Positions 1 through 8,172 of a stretch of 64,000 bases of DNA are shown piece by piece. The DNA is from Streptomyces dangxiongensis (lineage in GTDB: Bacteria > Actinomycetota > Actinomycetes > Streptomycetales > Streptomycetaceae): positions 1,178,001 to 1,242,000 of the forward strand of contig NZ_CP033073.1 of NCBI RefSeq assembly GCF_003675325.1, read 5' to 3'. How positions within the stretch are numbered: position 1 is the stretch's first letter; the number at the start of each line of letters is the position of its first letter. Both the position numbers and the translations under genes were made by a program. Below the pieces are notes generated by a model. It searched no databases. It saw nothing but the letters and a program-made list of their open reading frames with translations, and had not been told where the DNA came from.

Positions 1-942
1 CTCGAAGTCGCTGCTCTTGGCGTCGGCGGCGAGGATCTCGCCGAGCTGCTCCGAGGCGGGGCCGCCGGCCGCGAGCGCGGCCACCACCGGCAGGGACTTC
101 TTGCGCTGGCGCAGGTCGCTCCACGTCTGCTTGCCGGTGGCCTCCGGGTCGCCCCAGATGCCGAGGAGGTCGTCGACGGCCTGGAAGGCCAGGCCCAGGT
201 GGTACCCGTAGCGCTCCAGCGCGTCGGCGGTGGCGTCGTCGGCGCCGCCGAGGACCGCGCCGATGGAGGAGGCGCAGGCGAGCAGGGCGCCGGTCTTGTT
301 GCCCTCCATCTCCAGGCACTCCTCGACGCTGACGCGGTCGCGGTGCTCGTAGGAGATGTCCTGGGCCTGACCGTCGATCAGGGCGCGGGTGGCGGTGGTC
401 AGCCGGCGGGTGGCGCGGCCGGCCTCGACGGTGCCGAGTTCCAGCAGGACCTCGTTGGCGAGGGCGAACAGGGCGTCGCCGACCAGGATGGCCTGGGCGG
501 GGCCGTGCACCTTCCAGACGGTGTCCCGGTGCCGGCGCTGCTCGTCGCCGTCCATCAGGTCGTCGTGCAGCAGGGAGAAGTTGTGCACCAGTTCGACGGC
601 GACCGCGCCCGGGATGCCCGCCTCGGGTGCGGCGCCGGTGACCTCGGCGGAGAGAACGGCGAGCGCGGGACGGACGGCCTTGCCGCCGTCACCGTCGGCC
701 GGGTTGCCGGCGGCGTCGATCCAGCCGAAGTGGTAGGCGGCGACGGTGTCCATGGGAGGCGCCAGGCGGTCGACGGCCGCACGCAGGACCGGTGTGGCCA
801 GGGTCCGGCCGCGCTCCAGCAACGCGGTCACGTCCACCGCGGCCCGTGGAGCGGGCGTCGAGGCCGGGGGCACAGTGGGCACAGTCTCTCCTCTTGTTGC
901 GGTACCGGGGGTGCGGGGGCCCGCCGCCTGCTGATCGGGCAT
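1..942 (-). CDS. Polyprenyl (C15/C20) diphosphate synthase, hopanoid cluster; 3' end outside window
   Basis: Trans-isoprenyl diphosphate synthase that condenses IPP with an allylic diphosphate, probably to supply farnesyl diphosphate to HpnD in the cytosol. 314 codons are visible and the C-terminus lies beyond base 1. The first aspartate-rich motif (DDLMDGD) is at residues 127-133. The second appears as DDLLG at 257-261, the usual degenerate form in this subfamily as far as I recall. The ATG at 942 overlaps the hpnE stop as ATGA and has a GAGGAGG seven bases upstream, so I prefer it. A GTG at 882 with its own GAGGAG is a possible alternative. It is the fourth gene of the leftward hopanoid operon. 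The exact chain length cannot be read from sequence. Confidence 0.9.
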   Translation of the reverse strand, partial: MPDQQAAGPRTPGTATRGETVPTVPPASTPAPRAAVDVTALLERGRTLATPVLRAAVDRLAPPMDTVAAYHFGWIDAAGNPADGDGGKAVRPALAVLSAEVTGAAPEAGIPGAVAVELVHNFSLLHDDLMDGDEQRRHRDTVWKVHGPAQAILVGDALFALANEVLLELGTVEAGRATRRLTTATRALIDGQAQDISYEHRDRVSVEECLEMEGNKTGALLACASSIGAVLGGADDATADALERYGYHLGLAFQAVDDLLGIWGDPEATGKQTWSDLRQRKKSLPVVAALAAGGPASEQLGEILAADAKSSDFE

Positions 943-2369
943 CAGGCCGCCTCCTCGAATCCGAAGAGGCGGCGGGGGCGGGGCCGGCCCAGGGCGCCGA
1001 GCGCGGCGTCGGCCGCGCTCACTCCACTGCGGACCGCACTCTCCATGGTCGCGGGCCACCCGGTGGCGGTCCACGCTCCGGCCAGGTACAGGCCGGTGGC
1101 CTTGGTGCGGGCGCCGGGCCGCAGCCGCCCGACGCCGGGGGTGGGGGCGAACGTGGCCGTGCGCTCCCGGGTCACGAAGAAGTCCTCCACCACGGCGGTA
1201 CGCGCCCCCGGGATCAGTCGTGCCAGCTCGGGCAGGTAGCGCTCGCGGAGTTCGGCGACCGGGGTGTCGATCTCGTCCTGCGCGGCGGACTGGGACAGGG
1301 CGAGGTACTGGCCGGTGCGCAGTCCCGAGGCGTCGGTGCGGTCGAAGACCCACTGCACCGGGGTGCCGAGCGCGGCGAAGAACGGTCCGGCCAGGACCCG
1401 GCGGTCGTAGACGACGTGGACGTTGAGGATCGGCGCGGTGCCGATCTCCAGCAGCCGCTGCGGCGCGTCGAGGGCGCCGGACGGCAGCAGTTCGTGGGCC
1501 TCGCGCTGGGGTACGGCGAGGACGACGGCGTCGGTCTCCAGCGTCTCGCCGGGGAGCTGAACGCTCCAGGACCCGTTCGCGTGGAGAGAGAGGGAGGTGA
1601 CGCGTGCACGGACCTGGGTACGCACGCCCGCGGAGTCGAGCGCCCTGCGGGCCAGCCGGTCGTGCAGTTCGCCCAGCGGGACGCGGGCCCAGCCGATGTC
1701 GGCCGCGCCAGGGTCGGACAGCAGACCGGTCTTGAACACCATCGCGGCGAGCCCGAGCGAGACGTCGCCGGCGACCGCGTTGAGGGTGGCGACCCCGACC
1801 AGGTCCCACAGAGCCTCGACGGCGCGTGCCGACTGGCCGTGGGCGGCCAGCCAGCTACCGAAGTCCTGTGTGTCCAGGGCGGGATCGGCGAGGTCGAGTC
1901 CCTTCAGCGCGAGCGCGGCACGCCCGACGGCCGCGCGCTCGGCGAGCGAGAGGTGCGGATAGGCGGCCAGGCTGCGCCCCAGGTGGAGGGGGACGGGCAG
2001 CGGGTCGCGCCGCAGCCGGCCGAGCCGCCTGCCCGCGGGCTTGGTGACGTCGACGACGGGCACGTCCAGGCGGTCCTGGAGCGGTGCGAGGGCCGCGCCC
2101 CCGATCCGGTCGAGGAACCAGCGGTAGGCGGTGCAGCAGCGCAGGTAGACGTGCTGGCCGTTGTCGACGGTCAGCTCGCCGCGCCGGAAGGAGAAGGCGA
2201 GGCCGCCCAGCCGGGGTCTGCCTTCGAGCAGGGTGACGCGGACGCCGGCGTCGGCGAGGGCGAGCGCCGCGGTGATGCCGGCGAGTCCGCCGCCGACCAC
2301 GACGGCGCTGCGCCCCGCCGGCTGCGGGGTGGCGGCATGCGCCGGTGCGGGGCGTGAACCATCGCTCAT
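942..2369 (-). CDS. hpnE: HpnE: hydroxysqualene dehydroxylase (FAD amine oxidase family)
   Basis: Flavoenzyme of the phytoene-desaturase/amine-oxidase family. In hopanoid clusters it reduces hydroxysqualene to squalene as the third step after HpnC and HpnD. The protein is 475 aa. An FAD-binding VVGGGLAG fold is at about residues 23-31, followed by an acidic strand end (LLEGRPRLGG). The ATG at 2369 was chosen because GGAAGGA lies about 8 bases upstream; the frame is open for another 53 codons but those are Pro/Arg-rich and unlike the family. Its stop overlaps the start of the polyprenyl synthase (ATGA), suggesting translational coupling. A 124-base gap separates it from hpnD. Confidence 0.92.
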   Translation of the reverse strand: MSDGSRPAPAHAATPQPAGRSAVVVGGGLAGITAALALADAGVRVTLLEGRPRLGGLAFSFRRGELTVDNGQHVYLRCCTAYRWFLDRIGGAALAPLQDRLDVPVVDVTKPAGRRLGRLRRDPLPVPLHLGRSLAAYPHLSLAERAAVGRAALALKGLDLADPALDTQDFGSWLAAHGQSARAVEALWDLVGVATLNAVAGDVSLGLAAMVFKTGLLSDPGAADIGWARVPLGELHDRLARRALDSAGVRTQVRARVTSLSLHANGSWSVQLPGETLETDAVVLAVPQREAHELLPSGALDAPQRLLEIGTAPILNVHVVYDRRVLAGPFFAALGTPVQWVFDRTDASGLRTGQYLALSQSAAQDEIDTPVAELRERYLPELARLIPGARTAVVEDFFVTRERTATFAPTPGVGRLRPGARTKATGLYLAGAWTATGWPATMESAVRSGVSAADAALGALGRPRPRRLFGFEEAA

Positions 2370-2493
2370 CGTGCGTCCTTCCGTGCGTGCCGGACGTGCT
2401 GGTCGAACGGTGCACGCCCGGCCGTCGCAGTGAGGGACGCCACGCCGCTGCGCGGGGTTGCCCGGCCGCTGCCGTCCGGTCCGGGGAGGTCCA

Positions 2494-3456
2494 TCAGGCG
2501 CGCCTCCTGACGGACCGCCGGGAGACATGGCGGGTCACGTGCCGGGTGTCGAGTCCGGACAGGCCGCGCACGGCGACGTAGGCCTTCTCGTGCCCGGGCA
2601 GCGAGACCCGGCCGCGCAGCACGGCCTCCGGGTCGCGCTCGATGCGGTCCAGCAGCCGGCGGTAGATGCCGGCCATCGCGGCCACACAGGCACCGCTGCG
2701 CCGGTCGAGCATGGGCAGCAGCCGGTAGCCCTCGGCGAACAGGGCGCGGGCGCGGCGCACTTCGAAGTGCACGAGGCCCGCGAAGTCGGAGCCGTCCGGT
2801 GGCGTCGGCCCCTGGAACCCGTCCGAGCAGCCGAACTTGGCGAGGTCGTCGGCGGGCAGATAGGTACGGCCGTCCTCGGCGTCCTCGCGGACGTCCCTGA
2901 GGATGTTGGTGAGCTGGAGCGCGAGCCCGAGGGTGTCGGCGTACTCGGGGGCACGCTCGGCGCCGCGCGCCCCGGGTTCGGTGCCGAACACGCCGAGCGA
3001 GAGGCGGCCGATGGCACCGGCGACACACCGGCAGTAGACCTTCAGGTCGTCCCAGGTCTCGTAGGTCTGTCCGCGCACGTCCATCCGGACGCCGTCGATC
3101 AGCTCGTCGAGGCCGCCGAGCGGGATCGGGAAGGCCTGTGCCGCGTGGGCGAGGGCGACGGCCACCGGATCGGTGTCGTCCTCCTCGACCTTGCCGTCCC
3201 TGACCCGTGCGAGCAGCGTCCGGGTGTCCTCGAGGCGGGCCGGTCTGACCTCGCGGGCCAGGTCGCCGTCGCCGATGTCGTCCACGCGCCGGGAGAACGC
3301 GTACAGCGCCGACATGGCGCGGCGTTTGGCCGTCGGCAGCAGCCTGATGCCGTAGGCGAAGTTCCGGGCCTGCTGCCCGGTGACGGCCTCGCAGTAGCTG
3401 TAGGCGGCGAGTACCGGTGCGGAGACGTGCGGCGGAGAATCCACGGTCCGGATCAC
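2494..3456 (-). CDS. hpnD: HpnD: presqualene diphosphate synthase
   Basis: Squalene/phytoene-synthase-family prenyltransferase that joins two farnesyl diphosphates into presqualene diphosphate, the first committed hopanoid step. It has 320 aa, normal for the family. The first aspartate-rich motif (DDIGDGD) is at residues 59-65 and the second lies in the LRDVREDAEDGR segment. The GTG start at 3456 overlaps the hpnC stop as GTGA. Together with hpnC it forms the tandem pair of homologous synthases typical of bacterial hopanoid operons; the longer second motif and the gene order support D rather than C. Confidence 0.92.
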   Translation of the reverse strand: MIRTVDSPPHVSAPVLAAYSYCEAVTGQQARNFAYGIRLLPTAKRRAMSALYAFSRRVDDIGDGDLAREVRPARLEDTRTLLARVRDGKVEEDDTDPVAVALAHAAQAFPIPLGGLDELIDGVRMDVRGQTYETWDDLKVYCRCVAGAIGRLSLGVFGTEPGARGAERAPEYADTLGLALQLTNILRDVREDAEDGRTYLPADDLAKFGCSDGFQGPTPPDGSDFAGLVHFEVRRARALFAEGYRLLPMLDRRSGACVAAMAGIYRRLLDRIERDPEAVLRGRVSLPGHEKAYVAVRGLSGLDTRHVTRHVSRRSVRRRA

Positions 3457-4349
3457 CCCTCTCCTCGCAGGATCACGCCCGCCTCACGCAGCAACTGGAA
3501 CGTGCCGGGCTCGGGCGGGCCGGGAAGTACGTCGAATCCGGCGGCGGCGATCGCCCGGATCGCCGCCCTCCCCCCCGCCACGAATCCTGCGAGCAGCAGT
3601 TTCAGCCTGCCGTGGACGCTACCCACCAGGGGGGCGCCTTCATTCAGCAGATCGCGGGCGCGTTGTGCTTCGTACGCGACCAGGGCGCGCACCGATGCGC
3701 CCGCGGTTCTCGCGGCGAGGTCCGTTTCCCGGACGTGGAAGCGCTTCATGTCCTGCGCGGGCAGGTAGATCCGGTCGCGGCCGAGGTCCTCGGCGACGTC
3801 CTGGAGGTGCTCCACGATCTGGAGGGCGGTGCAGATCGCGTCGGAGAGCCGGATCCGCTCGGGGGTCGAGGTGCCGGTGACGGCGAGGACGAGGCGGCCG
3901 ACGGGGTTGGCGGACAGTTCGCAGTAGGCGAGGAGGTCGTCGTAGGTCTCGTAGCGGGTGACGAGCTGGTCCTGGCGGTTGGCGGCGATCAGCGCGAGGA
4001 ACGGTTCGGGGGTGAGGGCGTGGCGGCGGACGGTGGGCTGGAGGCGGCGCAGCAGCGGATGGCGCGGGGTGCCGTCGAAGACGCGGCGCAGGTCCGTCTC
4101 GAAGGCGTCGAGGAGGGCCGGCCGGTCCTCGGCCGCGTCCGGCGACACGCCGAGCAGACGGGCGTCGCCGCCGCCGGGGGCGAGGTCGCCGTCGCCGATG
4201 TCGTCCACCAGACGGGCGAAGCCGTAGACGGCCATGAGGTCCTCGCGCCACGCCCGGGGCAGGAAGAAGGGGGCCACGGGGAAGTTCTCGCTCGCGGCCT
4301 TGTCCAGGGTGGCGCGTTCCAGGTCCGGCGCCGGGTCGGTGGCCGTCAT
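3453..4349 (-). CDS. hpnC: HpnC: hydroxysqualene synthase
   Basis: Squalene/phytoene-synthase homologue that converts presqualene diphosphate to hydroxysqualene in the HpnCDE route. It has 298 aa from the ATG at 4349. DDIGDGD is at residues 49-55 and the second aspartate motif is in LQDVAEDLGRDR. The frame also has an ATG at 4379, but 4349 is preferred because a 21-codon leader ORF ends exactly on it (ATGA) and carries the upstream GGGAG. Neither internal start has a good Shine-Dalgarno of its own, so expression probably depends on coupling to the leader. It is the first enzyme gene of the operon. Confidence 0.88.
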   Translation of the reverse strand: MTATDPAPDLERATLDKAASENFPVAPFFLPRAWREDLMAVYGFARLVDDIGDGDLAPGGGDARLLGVSPDAAEDRPALLDAFETDLRRVFDGTPRHPLLRRLQPTVRRHALTPEPFLALIAANRQDQLVTRYETYDDLLAYCELSANPVGRLVLAVTGTSTPERIRLSDAICTALQIVEHLQDVAEDLGRDRIYLPAQDMKRFHVRETDLAARTAGASVRALVAYEAQRARDLLNEGAPLVGSVHGRLKLLLAGFVAGGRAAIRAIAAAGFDVLPGPPEPGTFQLLREAGVILRGEG

Positions 4350-4411
4350 CGCACGCTGCCCGGGGCGGGGACGGCACATGCTGCGTCGAGCAGGGGAGTC
4401 TCCGTAGCCAT
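4346..4411 (-). CDS. 21-codon leader ORF overlapping the hpnC start
   Basis: A short frame starts at ATG 4411 and reads MATETPLLDA-ACAVPAPGSVR before a TGA at 4348-4346. The last bases form ATGA with the hpnC start. A GGGAG lies about 11 bases upstream of its ATG, whereas hpnC has only a weak site, so ribosomes probably load here and re-initiate on hpnC. The peptide has no signal, membrane or known domain features and has no run of one amino acid that would mark classical attenuation. Its role as a coupling leader is inference. Confidence 0.5.
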   Translation of the reverse strand: MATETPLLDAACAVPAPGSVR

Positions 4412-4664
4412 TGCCGTCACATCTCCCGTTCTACACTGCCGACCTAATACCCACTATTTCGGACACGCCGCCCGTCCGCGCGCGAGGCGCCCTGACGGCG
4501 GGTGTCGCGCGTTATCGCCCCACTTGCCGGGTTCCGGCGCCGGTACAGCTTACGTTGTACAACGCAGCACGGACCGCCGGGGTGTCCTGCACATCACAAC
4601 AACACACCGATTGGCTCCAAGATTCCTACCGGCAGCCGGAGTTGACGTTTCCTTTGCAGACGCG

Positions 4665-4695
4665 GGGCCCCGCCGGACGGATACCGGCGGGGCCC
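4665..4695 (-). terminator. 12-bp GC hairpin after the ABC exporter operon
   Basis: Perfect inverted repeat: arms 4665-4676 and 4684-4695 with a 7-base loop. It starts 14 bases beyond the stop of the ATPase gene in the leftward direction and lies before the hopanoid leader. There is no U-tract, as is common for Streptomyces terminators. It should separate the exporter operon from the hopanoid operon, which run the same way. Confidence 0.7.
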
Positions 4696-4708
4696 TGGCC
4701 GAAACGGG

Positions 4709-5497
4709 TCACTTGCCCGTGAACTTCTCGTACTCCTTCAGGACCTCGTCGGTCGGCCCGTCCATGCGCAGCTCACCGCGCTCCAGCCACAGCACGCGGT
4801 TGCAGGTGTCGCGGATCGACTTGTTGTTGTGACTGACCAGGAACACCGTTCCGGCCTCCTTGCGCAGTTCCCGGATGCGCTCCTCCGAGCGCTTCTGGAA
4901 CTTGCGGTCACCGGTGGCCAGCGCCTCGTCGATCATGAGCACGTCGTGGTCCTTGGCGGCGGCGATGGAGAACCGCAGCCGGGCCGCCATGCCGGAGGAG
5001 TACGTGCGCATCGGCAGGGTGATGAAGTCGCCCTTCTCGTTGATCCCGGAGAAGTCGACGATGTCCTGGTAGCGCTCCTTGACCTGCTCCCGGGACATGC
5101 CCATGGCGAGGCCGCCGAGGATGACGTTGCGCTCGCCGGTGAGGTCGTTCATCAGGGCCGCGTTGACGCCGAGCAGCGAGGGCTGGCCGTCGGTGTAGAC
5201 CTTGCCCTTCTCCGCGGGCAGCAGGCCGGCGATGGCGCGCAGCAGGGTGGACTTGCCGGAGCCGTTGGAGCCGATCAGGCCGATGGCCTCGCCGCGGTAG
5301 GCGACGAAGGACACCCCCCGCACGGCGTGCACCTTGCGCACCCCGCGCGCCGTGTCGTCGGAGCCGCGCCGGAGGATCCGGCTCAGGGCCGCCGTCGCGC
5401 TGCCCTTGCCGGTCCTGGCGCCGTTGACGCGGTAGACGATGTGCAGTTCGTCGGCGATGACCGTCGGGCGACGCTCGTCGTTGTCGTGTTCAGCCAC
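4709..5497 (-). CDS. ABC exporter ATP-binding subunit, TagH/Wzt type
   Basis: Cytosolic ATPase powering an ABC-2 glycan or teichoic-acid-type exporter, 262 aa. It has Walker A GSNGSGKST, a Q-loop region, the signature YSSGMAARL, and Walker B VLMIDEALATGD, whose DEAL(A)xGD form is typical of TagH/Wzt/RfbB. There is no long C-terminal carbohydrate-recognition domain like that in Wzt, so substrate choice probably lies in the permease or in partner enzymes. The GTG at 5497 was chosen because GGAGGAG lies just upstream inside the permease; the genes overlap by 8 bases. It is the last gene of the seven-gene operon and is followed by a hairpin. Confidence 0.9.
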   Translation of the reverse strand: MAEHDNDERRPTVIADELHIVYRVNGARTGKGSATAALSRILRRGSDDTARGVRKVHAVRGVSFVAYRGEAIGLIGSNGSGKSTLLRAIAGLLPAEKGKVYTDGQPSLLGVNAALMNDLTGERNVILGGLAMGMSREQVKERYQDIVDFSGINEKGDFITLPMRTYSSGMAARLRFSIAAAKDHDVLMIDEALATGDRKFQKRSEERIRELRKEAGTVFLVSHNNKSIRDTCNRVLWLERGELRMDGPTDEVLKEYEKFTGK

Positions 5498-6419
5498 GGC
5501 CGTACCGCTCCTCCGCCTTCCAGAAGTACACGAAGCCGCCGGCGAAGACCGCCACGGCCCAGAACAGCGCGATGACCCACACGTGCGGCGGCAGGTTCGA
5601 GGCACCGTAGCCGTCGATCAGCGCGAACCGCATCAGGTCCATGTAGATCGCGGCCGGGTTGACCTGGAGGAGCCGGACGATCCACTCGGGGCGCCCCTCC
5701 AGCATCTTGTTGATCGAGAACATGACGCCGGAGGTGTACATCCAGGTGCGCAGCAGGAACGGCATGAGCTGCGCGAGGTCCGGCGTCTTGGCGCCCATGC
5801 GGGCCACGATCATCGCCAGTCCGGTGTTGAACAGGAACTGCAGCACCAGCACGGGCAGGATCAGCAGCCAGGACGGGCTCGGGTAGCTGCCGAAGCCGAT
5901 CGCCACGACGAACAGCACGATCATCGAGAACAGCAGTTGTTGGAGCTGCTGGAGCGAGAAGGAGACCGGCAGCGAGGCGCGCGGGAAGTGCAGGGCCCGC
6001 ACCAGACCGAGGTTCCCGGAGATGGCCCGGACCCCCGACATCACCGAACTCTGCGTGAAGGTGAACACGAACACGCCGGTGACCAGGAACGGGATGTACA
6101 CGTCCCGGGACATGCCGCGGCTGGCGTGCAGGATCAGCCCGAAGATGAAGAAGTACACTGCCGCGTTCAGCAGCGGCGTGGCCACCTGCCAAAGCTGGCC
6201 CAGCTTGGCCTGGCTGTACTGGGCCGTCAGCTTCGCCTGGGAGAAGGCGAGGATGAAGTGGCGGCGCCCCCAGAGCTGACGGACGTACTCCACGAGCGAG
6301 GGCCGGGCACCGCTCACGGTCAGCCCGTACCTGGCGGCAAGCTGGTCCGCCGTCACTCCCTCGTCGGGCGACGGGGCCGCGGTCACCGCGACCGTGCCGT
6401 CGTGCGTGGTCTCACTCAC
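5490..6419 (-). CDS. ABC-2 type exporter permease, TagG/Wzm type
   Basis: Integral membrane subunit of the exporter encoded with the next ATPase, 309 aa. The first 50 residues are cytosolic and are followed by the conserved family stretch in which the polypeptide enters the membrane (YSQAKLGQLWQVATP). About six hydrophobic segments follow. This family moves undecaprenyl-linked polymers across the plasma membrane. The GTG at 6419 starts the SETTHDG sequence; no upstream start keeps family similarity. The gap to the glycosyltransferase is 89 bases, so the pair may also have a weak promoter of its own. Confidence 0.9.
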   Translation of the reverse strand: MSETTHDGTVAVTAAPSPDEGVTADQLAARYGLTVSGARPSLVEYVRQLWGRRHFILAFSQAKLTAQYSQAKLGQLWQVATPLLNAAVYFFIFGLILHASRGMSRDVYIPFLVTGVFVFTFTQSSVMSGVRAISGNLGLVRALHFPRASLPVSFSLQQLQQLLFSMIVLFVVAIGFGSYPSPSWLLILPVLVLQFLFNTGLAMIVARMGAKTPDLAQLMPFLLRTWMYTSGVMFSINKMLEGRPEWIVRLLQVNPAAIYMDLMRFALIDGYGASNLPPHVWVIALFWAVAVFAGGFVYFWKAEERYGRG

Positions 6420-6508
6420 AGGTGGAAACTTTCGTCTTCGGGTTCGCGTTCGAGTTCGTCGTCCGGTGCGTCCGTCGGCGGGCGCGCATGCCCTCACGGA
6501 CGAGCTTG

Positions 6509-7390
6509 TCAGATGACCGGGGGACGGCCCAGTCGGGTGAGGCGCCACACCGTACGCCAGCGCATCGGGCGGCGCGGACCGCACGGTGTGGCCCAGCCTT
6601 CCCGGAACCCGCCGAACCAGGCCTTCAGGGCCGGCCGCGAAGGGCGGCGCAGGAGGGTGAGCAGCAGCCAGACCCCGAGGTAGACGGGGACCAGGAGGGC
6701 GGGCAGGTTGCGGCGGGCCAGCCAGACGCGGTTGCGGGCGACCATGCGGTGGTAGACCGCGTGCCGCGAGGGCGCGGTCGTCGGGTGGTACAGCACCATG
6801 TCCGACCGGTAGTCGATCATCCAGCCCGCGTCGAGGGCCCGCCATGCCAGGTCGGTTTCCTCGTGGGCGTAGAAGAACTCGTCCGGGAGCCCGCCGACCT
6901 CGGCGAAGACACGGGTGCGTACGGCGTTGGCCCCGCCGAGGAAGGTGGTGACCCGGGAGGAACGCATCGGGTCGGCGGCCCGCAGCCGGGGCACGTGCCG
7001 GCGCTGGGTCTCGCCGGTGCCGGGGTCGGCGATGCGGAAGCTGATGATGCCGAGCGCCGGGTCGGCGGCGAAGGCCTCCCGGCACAGCTCGGCGGTGTCG
7101 TGCCGGGCGAGCAGGCCGTCGTCGTCGAGGAAGAGCAGGATGTCGACGTCGCGCCCACTGGGACCGAAGGCCTCGATGCCGACGTTGCGCCCGCCGGGGA
7201 TACCCAGGTTCTCGGGCAGCTCGATGGTGCGTACGCCGGCCGGCACGTCCGGGACCGGCGAGCCGTTGCCGACGACGACGACCTCGACGGGGTCGCCGTC
7301 CTGCTTGGCGACGGAGTCGAGCAGGGCCCGCAGCTCCTCGGGCCGGTTGCCCATGGTGATGACGACGGCGCCGACCTTCACGGCGCTCAC
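6509..7390 (-). CDS. Family 2 glycosyltransferase
   Basis: GT-A fold glycosyltransferase, 293 aa. The N-terminal strand VGAVVITMGNRPEEL is followed by the nucleotide-sugar DxD region (LFLDDDG) and an acceptor-side motif FFYAHEETDLAWR, in which the ED/ET-D residues act as the usual catalytic base region in rhamnosyl-like GT2 enzymes. Hydrophobic residues near the C-terminus suggest membrane association. The GTG at 7390 overlaps the stop of the CDP-alcohol transferase as GTGA. In this operon it probably decorates or extends the exported glycan. The sugar is unknown. Confidence 0.88.
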   Translation of the reverse strand: MSAVKVGAVVITMGNRPEELRALLDSVAKQDGDPVEVVVVGNGSPVPDVPAGVRTIELPENLGIPGGRNVGIEAFGPSGRDVDILLFLDDDGLLARHDTAELCREAFAADPALGIISFRIADPGTGETQRRHVPRLRAADPMRSSRVTTFLGGANAVRTRVFAEVGGLPDEFFYAHEETDLAWRALDAGWMIDYRSDMVLYHPTTAPSRHAVYHRMVARNRVWLARRNLPALLVPVYLGVWLLLTLLRRPSRPALKAWFGGFREGWATPCGPRRPMRWRTVWRLTRLGRPPVI

Positions 7391-8172
7391 CGCAGCCTGC
7401 TGGAGGCGAGGACGGACACCAGGTGCAACAGCGTCTGGAGCACGGCGATGCCGGCGAGGACGGCGGTGCCCAGACGGGTGAAGAACAGGTCGCCGCGGGC
7501 CTGGTCCGCGATGGCGAGGACCAGGATGAGCAGCGAGGCCTCGATGCCGAGGATGAGCCGGTGGAACCGCAGCGCCGAGGCGGCCCGGCGGGCCAGCGCC
7601 ATGCCCGCGGAACGCGGCTCGGCGACGCCCGCCGCGTCCTGCACGGGCGGCATCCCGGCCTGGTGGCGGGCGACGCCGACCAGGTCGGTCTCGGCCTTGA
7701 TCAGGATGGCGCCGAGCGCGGCGAGGGTGCCGAGGAAGGCCCACAGCCAGTCGATACGGCCGCTGCCCCACAGGTCGGCGGCGCGCAGGCCGAGGCCGAC
7801 CAGCACGGCCGCGTCGGTGAGGTAGGCGCCCACGCGGTCCAGGTAGACCCCGCCGAGCGAGTACTGCTTCTTCCAGCGGGCGATCTCGCCGTCGACGCAG
7901 TCCAGCAGGAGGTAGAGCTGGGTGGCGACGATCCCGAGGACGGCACCCGCGATCCCCGGCACCAGCAGGGCCGGGGCCGCGAGCACACCGCAGACGGTCA
8001 TCAGGTACGTGAGCTGGTTGGGCGTGACCCTGGTGTTCACCAGGTAGCGGTCGACGCGCAGGGACACCTCACGCATGTAGAGGCGTCCCGCCCAGTGCTC
8101 ACCGCTGCGCCGGTCCTTCACCCCCGCGGGGTGGACGACCGGACGGAGTTCAGCTACCGATGGCCTTGACAT
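7387..8172 (-). CDS. CDP-alcohol phosphatidyltransferase family membrane enzyme, atypical fourth aspartate
   Basis: Membrane enzyme that should transfer a phospho-alcohol from a CDP-activated donor, 261 aa. The family signature D(x2)DG(x2)AR(x8)G(x3)D(x3)D is present from D91 (DCVDGEIAR), D94 and D112, but the fourth aspartate position is alanine (A116). A long cytosolic loop of about 45 residues splits the membrane helices. The ATG at 8172 overlaps the preceding dehydrogenase gene by 23 bases. It may be a catalytically altered partner of the other CDP-alcohol enzyme in this operon, or may use a different residue as base. Confidence 0.85.
   Translation of the reverse strand: MSRPSVAELRPVVHPAGVKDRRSGEHWAGRLYMREVSLRVDRYLVNTRVTPNQLTYLMTVCGVLAAPALLVPGIAGAVLGIVATQLYLLLDCVDGEIARWKKQYSLGGVYLDRVGAYLTDAAVLVGLGLRAADLWGSGRIDWLWAFLGTLAALGAILIKAETDLVGVARHQAGMPPVQDAAGVAEPRSAGMALARRAASALRFHRLILGIEASLLILVLAIADQARGDLFFTRLGTAVLAGIAVLQTLLHLVSVLASSRLR

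Noticed and set aside
792..2357. A 521-codon open frame on the + strand opposite hpnE
   Set aside because: It is an antisense shadow produced by high GC; its composition is Gly/Arg/Gln-rich, it has no motif, and hpnE on the other strand has clear family motifs.
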